Below are positions 57,310 to 64,000 of a DNA stretch of 64,000 nt, one piece after another (position 1 is the first letter of the stretch; the number at the start of each line of letters is the position of its first letter). The notes below the pieces were generated by a model. The model did not search any database. It was not told the origin of the DNA and was given only the letters and a program-made list of their open reading frames with translations. Source of the stretch: Siphonodentalium dalli (taxonomy: Eukaryota > Mollusca > Scaphopoda > Gadilida > Siphonodentaliidae); contig CP136064.1 of assembly GCA_032622095.1 (NCBI GenBank), positions 173,548,310 to 173,612,309 on the forward strand, given 5' to 3'. The translations under genes were made by a program, and so were the position numbers.

Positions 57310-58211
57310 TTCACTCCATATATACCCCTATGATTGTTAATAAGGCGAGGTGGGGAACAATTTTTCTCTTGGGGCTTTGAGGAACATGTTTATTCGTCTG
57401 TGCAGCCATGCAGTATTTAATGGGATAGGCCTCGGAGAAGAGAATCATGCAGGCATGTTGCTATAAAATCGCTTTATTTCAACTCGGAGTGAGGTAGAAG
57501 TTTACTTTATTTACCTCACTTTATCTCAACAAACTGACATACTTCAAATAGTACCAATGTCACCTCAATATATAGAAAATTGCTCATCAAAAATAAAGTT
57601 TCAAATGTAAACATATACTCTTAAAATTCATATCACAGATATACAAATCCATACATGAAGGAAGTTCATATTAAGAAATAATACAGGTAGCTTCAACGAC
57701 ATCAGTCGAGAATGTGAAAATATATTTGGAATCAGTATTAAACATTTAAGCTTAATGAACAATCTGCTTTTCTTTATTTTCTTATTGTCACATTTTTGCA
57801 ATTTGTGAACTATCACTCACTAACTGTCAAGAATCAAACTTGGAATGTGACTCTGCTTTTAGCAGTGGCAGTGTTGTGTCAGTTGCATAAAGATGAAGAC
57901 GAACGGTACACTGTAAGGTGTACAAGTCCTTTATAATTTATTATATGCCAAATGCATCTTTAGATTCAAATTTTTTTCAAAGTGCCTTCTCATGAATATC
58001 CTTCATGTATGAATTTTAGATTCCCAGCTTTACCCATTTATTATTCCAATCTCCTGATCACTCACTGAATTAGCATATATCAAAATTCTTATTATTGCTG
58101 CTAAATTCAGTGAGGAAAGAAGGCATAAAAACATAACATATAGTATGTAACATTACGGTTGCATAACAGACAGCTAGACACCGGTTGTCATTGTGACTCT
58201 GTGAGGCCCAC
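57310..58211. other. Intron sequence, nothing recognised
   Basis: AT-rich sequence up to the donor of exon 58212-58363. The minus-strand frame that enters from the exon ends near 58070. Confidence 0.5.
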
Positions 58212-58363
58212 CTTATCCCGCGTATTGCTTCTTTATGACCTTGGTACATCTTGACATTATTCATGTTCGTCTGCCAGTACTTGATGAAGCCTGCGTGATC
58301 TGCTGTCACCATCCAGAGATCGTTGTGACTCCATTGCATGCTCCTCACTGACGTGTCATGAGC
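58212..58363 (-). CDS. WDR33: WDR33 exon, WD40 blade 2 and start of blade 3
   Basis: This exon encodes [19 protein letters not shown], then [19 protein letters not shown] and GHKEAIRGI, matching human AHDSPVRAMTWSHNDMWML and HKEAIREAS. It carries a full GH/WD-type blade (AH start, KYW end) and the GH of the next one. The acceptor is TTTCAG. The donor reads AAG|GTGGGC, less usual than GTAAGT, but the split codon AG+T gives Ser, as in human EAS. The frame continuing past this donor for about 45 codons is intron read-through. Confidence 0.95.
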
Positions 58364-58811
58364 CTGAAAGGTTTAGACAAAGCATTAGTATTGATCATCT
58401 CAGTCGGTTAAAAAGCTAAAATTATGTCATATTTTGCCTCGGCTCATCCGAAAGCCAATGCTAATTAACCTGGCTGAAATCTGACCAACCTCACAAATGC
58501 AGGTTAAGATGGTGATTAGCTATTGATAAATGATTCTTACTGAAGAGTAGTTAATTGTTTTCCATTGACATCGGAATAATATATAGAATTTAAAACATTC
58601 TCAATAAATTTCTAAAATGAACAATTATGCTGGATTCTCAATACCTCTCTTTTAAAATTAGATAAGTATTTCAATGAACAGTATTTAGTTGGTAATTCCA
58701 AACAATAATTTGAATGTAATTTTATGGAAAAAGTCATTAACCAGAATCAAACTACAAGTACAGATGCCCAAATAATAAGGAGAGCTGAGTGACAGAAATT
58801 GAATTAATTAC

Positions 58812-58907
58812 CTGCAGGATAGTTTCGAAGTTGAAGGTCAGACCATTCCAGAGTGTGAATTCCCCGCTTGATGCACCAGTCACCAATCGACGTCCTTCAG
58901 GGGTCCA
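58812..58907 (-). CDS. WDR33: WDR33 exon, WD40 blade 1
   Basis: The 32-codon exon reads [20 protein letters not shown] and ends FNFETILQ, almost identical to human residues 127-158. It forms the first blade strands. The FNFETILQ end carries the equivalents of human Phe153 and Ile156. In published CPSF structures, as I recall them, these lie against the U3-A6 base pair of the AAUAAA signal, so the visible part of the RNA-binding site is intact. The acceptor is TTATCAG and the donor GTAATT, a weaker site than the neighbouring GTAAGT donors. Both flanking introns are phase 0. Confidence 0.95.
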
Positions 58908-59085
58908 CTGATAACAGAATATACAGTTTTTTTAGCTGTTAAGACAAGAATTAGGAGGGAGTGGCCTGAAGCTGATCTCATCTTATGTAGAACATAATGT
59001 TGTCTGCTATCAGGAAATGGTTACACAACTTACATGGGGCAACTCCTTTTTGGATAGTCACAAAATTTAATTTGTTTAGATCTAA

Positions 59086-60060
59086 ACAAGAGCATCGTTA
59101 GGGCTTGGCAAAATACGCCCGTGGTTTGTCCAAAATGCAGACATGAAGGACAATCTGATGTGATGGTGCAAAGACAGAGCTCAAAATGAAATTTCATTCC
59201 ATTCAGTTCAGACTTATTAAAGGCACGTGCGGCCTTAATTGTCGAAAATATTCATATTTGTTCCTTGTTTCCTGTGTAATATATATCCCAGTTATGCCCC
59301 TGTTAAAGGCACGTGCGGCCTTAATTGTCGAAAATATTCATATTTGTTCCAAACACCGTAAACAGAAAAACATTAAAACGCATACAGTTCCGTTCATATA
59401 TACCATGACCATCGCGTAAACAGCATGTTATCATAAAGACCTACTATATTTTACCTAAGCAAGAGCCTGATTGTGTTACAGAAGACAGCACAATGCTACT
59501 GGCTAATCACACACAAATGGCATAAACGCTCTTTATTAGTTCCATATCAGGTATTCACCAACAAACGACGCTCTTTATGTTTACCATCATAATGTAAACA
59601 AACACCAGAAAAGTAACTTTTTATGCTTTTGTTTACATAACAATGGTCAAACATATGACCATAACATACTGTTTATGCGATATATCTTATTTGTATACAG
59701 ACAAAGTTTATCTAAAATTTGATGTTCTTTCTGTTTGTGGCGGTTTTTAACGGGTGGAGATATTTTCACAGGATACCCACCGCCAAGGCCAACCGTGTCT
59801 TTAAAGTTATTATCCAGAAATAAAATTGAGTGCAAATTCCAACAAAAATGGCTGTAACTCTGGTGAAAGTAGGCGTGCAGAATCCAAATTCGAACATGAC
59901 CTGTATCTTGTGCTAGTAAACCCACATAAACCCAAATTTAATTGCATTCGGTTCAGACTTACTAATGATATCATTCGGAAACAAACAAAAAAGTGAACGG
60001 ATGGGTGGACAGGCGACCAATAAGATATACGTCCTTTTTTTTTAAATGGGCGTATAAAAA
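59086..60060 (+). mobile_element. Family C element, complete, with inner MITE
   Basis: The head ACAAGAGCATCGTTAGGGCT, TGGCAAAATACGCCC and the tail TTTTTTAAATGGGCGTATAA carry the complementary pair ATACGCCC (59113-59120) and GGGCGTAT (60048-60055), as in 43182-44098. The body is interrupted: GTAAACAGCATGTTAT (59416 region) and ATAACATACTGTTTATGCG (59661 region) are inverted, and core modules (GGCTGTAACTCTGGTGAAAG) appear only after 59840. Confidence 0.75.
59217..59350 (+). repeat. Exact 48-bp direct repeat
   Basis: 59217-59264 and 59303-59350 are identical: TTAAAGGCACGTGCGGCCTT then AATTGTCGAAAATATTCATA, TTTGTTCC. The unit contains CACGTG and begins with TTAA.AGGC/GGCC.TTAA symmetry. The spacer is 38 bp. 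Confidence 0.85.
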
Positions 60061-61126
60061 GGTTAGTTCTTATAGGGAAGACACCAATACATGTACTTCA
60101 CCTTTCAGAAATTTTACCACTTCTCCAAGGCGATAATTCTCAGAGAACAGTATTTATCACTTTTATCTATAAGAATACATCTTCATTTAGGTCACAAAAG
60201 GTTCTGACACTTATTTTTTTCAAAATGAGCAGTCAGGCATGTATTTAAATTTTATTATTAACTGCAAAATGTATGTTATCAATATAACAAGACTGTTGTA
60301 CAACACAAAGACAAAGTTTAAACAAACCAAAAAGAAAGCTTTAATATTATCAGAAATAACAAATGGAAATATCAGATAAAAGTCGAAATGTGTCTAGCTA
60401 AGATTATGTCAGTCGTTTGGCCATGTCGAGCGGCAGGATAATTTTTATTTTCAGTGGGCCACAAAACGCACACAGGAGGCCATATTTTTATGAGGGGACA
60501 GGTGTCTGAGAAACAGAACATTAATTATATTTAGCATTATATCATGGATGACACATCATGGATTAAATGTTGTCAGTGGATAATAATAAAACATGCAGGG
60601 ATGAGAAAAGGCACTGCTGAAAAAAGCTGGAATGCCGATCGAAGCGAGCGCCACAAGGCGCGAACCACAGGGTGAGGGTTTGGGGGGCCACGTAGGCCCC
60701 CCGAAGCTCTAGGAGTAAGGGGGCCAATTCCTGTAAACGGAGGCCTCTCCTAAGAGGAATATTTGATAAACTGAGTGCAATTTTTAGTGGATAATCTTCA
60801 TTTTTCCATTTTTTTTAAAACACGTCTCAAGAAATTTCTACATGCAGAGAATGGATCCAGCATGTATCTACATGTACATCCAATATGCTATTAAATACAA
60901 AACATTTTTGTTAATTAAGATAATTTTTAATGTCCCTGTATTAGTGTAAACCTGAAAATATTTTTAAATAAATGAATAGATAATTCTACACCTACCAACT
61001 TATCAAACAGGATAGTCTATTCAAAATGAATATTCCCATGTCTTACATTATGTTATTCTGTTTAAAAAAATTCATAATGTACAGAATAACATTTGTGTTT
61101 TTAACTTTTACAATAATCTGTTAATG
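60061..61126. other. Intron sequence, little recognised
   Basis: Between 60640 and 60740 there is a GC-rich patch (CGATCGAAGCGAGCGCCACA; GGGGGGCCACGTAGGCCCCC) that stands out from the AT-rich background and includes a GGGGCC palindrome; no inverted partner or gene was found. Confidence 0.45.
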
Positions 61127-61576
61127 GTTACACTGGTGTAAATGTTTTCCGTAGGCCTCAGTGCTAACGTTTTAGCGTATAGTGTTGGCAATATAAATGT
61201 TGGGTCCAAAATTTTCTTTAAATCTGAAAAATTGACTTTTTGGGAAACTTTTTACACAAAAAAATCATGTCTGTCTAGCAGGGAATTCGCCTTTAAATCT
61301 TATGTTTTCGTAACTAGTGTCAGAACCGCATAAAAAAATACAGTCATATTTTAGACCACACCAAAAAATTCAAACTTCACTACAAAGGGTTAATTCCTGT
61401 GCCAATGGTTATTTTACCTATGGGAAATCATAGGGAAGAGGTGTGATGATTTTTTTATGTGAAAAGCACACAAGGCTATTGACCAATCAGGGCCCAGTGT
61501 CTATTTTATTCTCTCCTATATATTCCTCCCGCATCCGCTAGATGTCACTCGGAACCTTATTTACACCAGTGTAACC
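61127..61576. mobile_element. MITE with GGTTACACTGGTGTAA ends
   Basis: GGTTACACTGGTGTAA (61127-61142) is exactly inverted at 61561-61576. TAAT occurs on both sides, a possible 4-bp target duplication. About 450 bp, non-coding. A further ACACCAGTGTTCACACTGG palindrome lies just beyond at 61739-61757. Confidence 0.6.
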
Positions 61577-62709
61577 TAATGCTGATATACTGTGGCTGCC
61601 ATACTTCACAGTTTGATTTAAACAAAAACACAAACAACGAGTCCCGATTCTCCACTTTTCGGAAAAGTTCTCCCTAGTTTTCTCTTTGTTGTTTGTGACC
61701 AACCAGCGCAGTGCGAAACGGTCTTTTCCAATCATTCACACCAGTGTTCACACTGGAACTTTTCTTTCTCATTCCTGTCAATCTCACACAACTGGTGATC
61801 GTTTTTCACTTTGATTATTTGTTTCAAAGCCAACATATAGTCACGACGAAAGTTACAATATACAATCTAGGACAGAAGCAGATTTCAAAACTGAAAACAT
61901 TTTTAAAATACATTTAAAAATAATTGTGTTATGGATCATCAATGTTCGCATTTTGGGCCTGGGTTGACAATATTTTTATGCCTGAAACTTACATCTCTGG
62001 GTCAAATAACAAATTTGTACGTGGTCATTTATAGGATGTCAACATACTCATACACAACATTTGATATTAGAGAACAGTATTAAATTATTGTCTAATTCAT
62101 TGTAAGTGAAATTGAAATTAGTTCTCTTGACTTTGCATGTTTATTTTCCTGTTGGTCTTCAGTGTATTTAAATTTAACTTTTCTCAAGAAGGCCTCGTCA
62201 GACTTGCATCAACGACATGGGGGACACGATCTCTCTTAATACACTTGGTGGAACATTCACTGTTAATAATGATGTCCAAAATCCACTACTGATTTGGACA
62301 TCCTCTTTTCTTTTTCTGGCCACAAACCTGCTTTTTTCACATATAAATCTCTACTGGATGGATTAGAAATGTTATGTAGATGATTTAGTCTTACTGGTAG
62401 GAATAGGTTAATGATAAGGACTGTTGGTGGAACATATAAGCTACTGTGGTTGATGGTGTGACACAAATTGACAGCTCGGACACTATGTTCAACCTTGTTG
62501 TGTGAATAACACTTGGTTTAACATAAACTTCAAGCCGCCAATGTCACACCATGTTATAATCAACCCACCATAATAAATTATAACAGAAACTTCACAATCC
62601 ATTCACCTCTATTACAATACAATTCCCTTACGATGCATTTTATAAACCACAGAACCAAACTAATGATTAAAATTATTGATACAGGTGGACAAAACACTTT
62701 ATTGAACTG

Positions 62710-63190
62710 TCTATTGGGGGCTGAAGGGGTCACTATCATGACGTGACGTGCGGTTGAGAACCCAGCTTAATATTTCTTGTGGTCGAGTACCTCGCTTAAT
62801 GAATCAATGCAGTTGAATACCTTGGTTAACGAAATCTCCGACTATGATCACATTTTCTGAATGGCAAACTCAAAGCATATATACTTAATTAATGATGGAC
62901 ATTTAATATACCATCAATTAATAATTGTAAAGTTATACGGTGCGTTTTTTGACTTTATGTCACACCAGCTTGCATTTTCATGTTGTTTTGGACATTGGAA
63001 TTCCCCAAAAATTAAAACAATTTAGCAGATGATATTGGGGATCTCGTTTAGCTGTGATATATCGTAAAGTGAGGTACTAAACCGCACTGATTCGTTAAGC
63101 GAGGCACTAGTACTCGACAGCACGAATTATTAAGCTGGGTACTCATCTGAACGTCACATGATGATAGTGACCCCTTCAGCTCTATTAGCC
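62710..63190. mobile_element. Foldback element with arms of about 115 bp
   Basis: GCTGAAGGGGTCACTATCAT, AACCCAGCTTAATA, GAGTACCTCGCTTAATGAAT and CAGTTGAATACCTTGG in the left arm are matched inverted by AGTGAGGTACTAAACC, GATTCGTTAAGCGAGGCACT, TTATTAAGCTGGGTACTC and ATGATAGTGACCCCTTCAGC in the right arm. The centre is near 62945. It ends about 65 bp from the donor of exon 63254-63358. Confidence 0.8.
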
Positions 63191-63253
63191 ACCAAAATGT
63201 TCTAAGTCTCAGCCATGAACAGCTATATTTTGACACATGACTGATATACTTAC

Positions 63254-63358
63254 CGCAACAGCAAATATTGGACACCTGAATTTGTTTGTACTCTGTCGGA
63301 TGAACTTTGAAGTAACACAGTTTGTTGGGTTATGTAACATTGCTGGAGGTGGAACCAA
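63254..63358 (-). CDS. WDR33: WDR33 exon, pre-propeller linker (first exon in window)
   Basis: This 35-codon exon starts LVPPPAM and includes [15 protein letters not shown], close to human WDR33 residues 92-126 (LVPPIGM and TKFVRTSTNKVKCP). It is preceded on the minus strand by a TTTTGCAG acceptor and followed by a GTAAGT donor; both introns are phase 0. In the human protein this segment joins the N-terminal RNA-contacting arm to the first WD40 blade. The residues that make most contacts to AAUAAA (human Phe43, Lys46, Arg47, Arg49, Arg54) are encoded upstream and cannot be checked here. The open frame that runs on past the donor is intron read-through. Confidence 0.93.
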
Positions 63359-64000
63359 CTGCAAAACAGATTTCATCCCATTATCATGCATGGCAACAGG
63401 ATAACAAAACTCCAGGAGAGTTGAAACACAGCTACATGACAAACTATTACACAAGAAATAGATATTGATTGGGAAAAAGCGACAACATCTGTTGGAATAG
63501 GTCTGATAAAAAAAAAATTCTCAAGAATTGTCACTTCCTGCAAAATGCTAAGCCTCTGAGGTTTTAACATATTTATTACCTCCTGTAATAGAATATGTAT
63601 AAATTTATATATATAAAAAACCCTCTGCCCAATCATTTGTCAATAACTTCAATTGGCCAAATTAATTCCTTGTGCAATCTTAGAAACCCATCATAATTAA
63701 AAATAATAATGCTCAAACTGACAAACACTTGGCAACACTCATTTGTGGCCTATTAAAATTTATAACTCCTGATTCTCTGGCAGGGATTTTTCTACCCTTT
63801 TTGAGATAAGGACCTTAGGTACTTTATTATTATTTTATGTGAATAGAGCAGGAGGATTTGAATATCGCCAAAATATAAAGAAAAGCCCTAAATTGAATAA
63901 ACAGACTAAGAGAGTTCCTGTGAATTTGGAATTTTAGAGTAAGAAATTGGGATAAACCTGAGTATTTCCCATTGAGAATGGGGCCCATATTTGGCCAAAA
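63359..64000. other. Intron sequence upstream of the first visible exon
   Basis: Both strands were read for the preceding WDR33 exon, expected to encode something like human DQRDMRAIQPDAGYYND. It is not here. No repeat of the families above was seen. Confidence 0.6.

Larger units (their letters stand above)
2714..63358 (-). other. WDR33: WDR33 gene span, 5' end outside the window
   Basis: Twelve exons on the minus strand join without a frame break: 105, 96, 152, 98, 127, 155, 79, 111, 95, 114, 384 and 1940 nt, total 3456 nt or 1151 codons plus stop. Every junction has AG before the exon and GT after it, and the split codons restore conserved residues. Known role of the family: WDR33 is a CPSF subunit that, with CPSF30, binds the AAUAAA polyadenylation signal in nuclear pre-mRNA 3' end processing. 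Order seen: pre-propeller linker, seven WD40 blades, charged linker, Gln/Pro/Gly-rich tail, RGG end. Compared with human WDR33 (about 1336 residues), the first visible residue aligns near human Leu92, so about 91 residues lie upstream; the intron at 63359-64000 shows no further exon. Introns range from 448 to about 11450 bp. Human WDR33 has a collagen-like tail; here it is replaced by Gln-rich repeats. The identification is secure. Confidence 0.95.

Noticed and set aside
58070-58211. Extension of the blade 2-3 exon past AAG|GTGGGC
   Set aside because: The read-through sequence has no similarity to WDR33, and the donor used restores a conserved Ser codon with the next exon.
63359-64000. Possible upstream WDR33 exon at the window edge
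   Set aside because: No frame on the minus strand resembles the expected N-terminal segment.

Overview
This is animal nuclear DNA: AT-rich, with one gene split into small exons by very large introns packed with repeats. The only gene I can support is the 3' part of WDR33, on the minus strand. WDR33 is the WD40 subunit of the CPSF complex that recognises the AAUAAA polyadenylation signal. Twelve consecutive coding exons lie between 63358 and 2714. They join in one frame with consensus splice sites: 3456 nt, 1151 codons plus stop. The exons encode, in order, the linker before the propeller, all seven WD40 blades, a Pro/Glu/Lys-rich linker, and a long Gln/Pro/Gly-rich tail ending in RGG motifs. 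By alignment with human WDR33 from memory, about 91 N-terminal residues lie upstream of the window.

The host is probably a bivalve mollusc. The introns carry arrays of 160-175 bp core repeats, (GGAC)n/(GACA)n tetranucleotide runs, and terminal hairpins with short subterminal inverted repeats. That is the architecture of bivalve 'pearl'-type and Helentron/DINE-1-like non-autonomous elements. The species cannot be named from this evidence.

Layout from low to high coordinate: a long direct duplication (1-733 and 1070-1802); a TTAA-flanked MITE (2002-2445); the terminal coding exon (2714-4653). Intron 4654-11987 holds a hAT-type element with a second element nested in it (7524-9625), family A, G and H repeats, and another hAT-type element (10991-11906). 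Then come exon 11988-12371 and an intron in which a family B element sits inside a family A module. Exons follow at 17734, 19852, 22844 and 23409. Intron 23488-34939 (11.4 kb) contains at least three TIR elements with visible target duplications plus arrays of inverted repeats. Two exons (34940, 35808) flank a 713-bp intron built largely of perfect hairpins and a duplicated 3' splice site. Intron 35935-46786 holds a 1.4-kb tandem array nested in a family D element. Intron 46885-58211 holds a hAT-type element and nested TTAA MITEs. The last two introns hold a complete family C element and a large foldback.

No second expressed gene, RNA gene, CRISPR array or virus was recognised. Most open frames outside the twelve exons are shadows or repeat-derived. 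The exceptions worth recording are two BED-type zinc-finger remnants of transposase genes (one broken by a stop, one ending soon after the finger) and one unexplained cysteine-rich intronic frame. The most interesting non-genic pattern is a set of at least six repeat families that share one design but each have their own matched head and tail motif.
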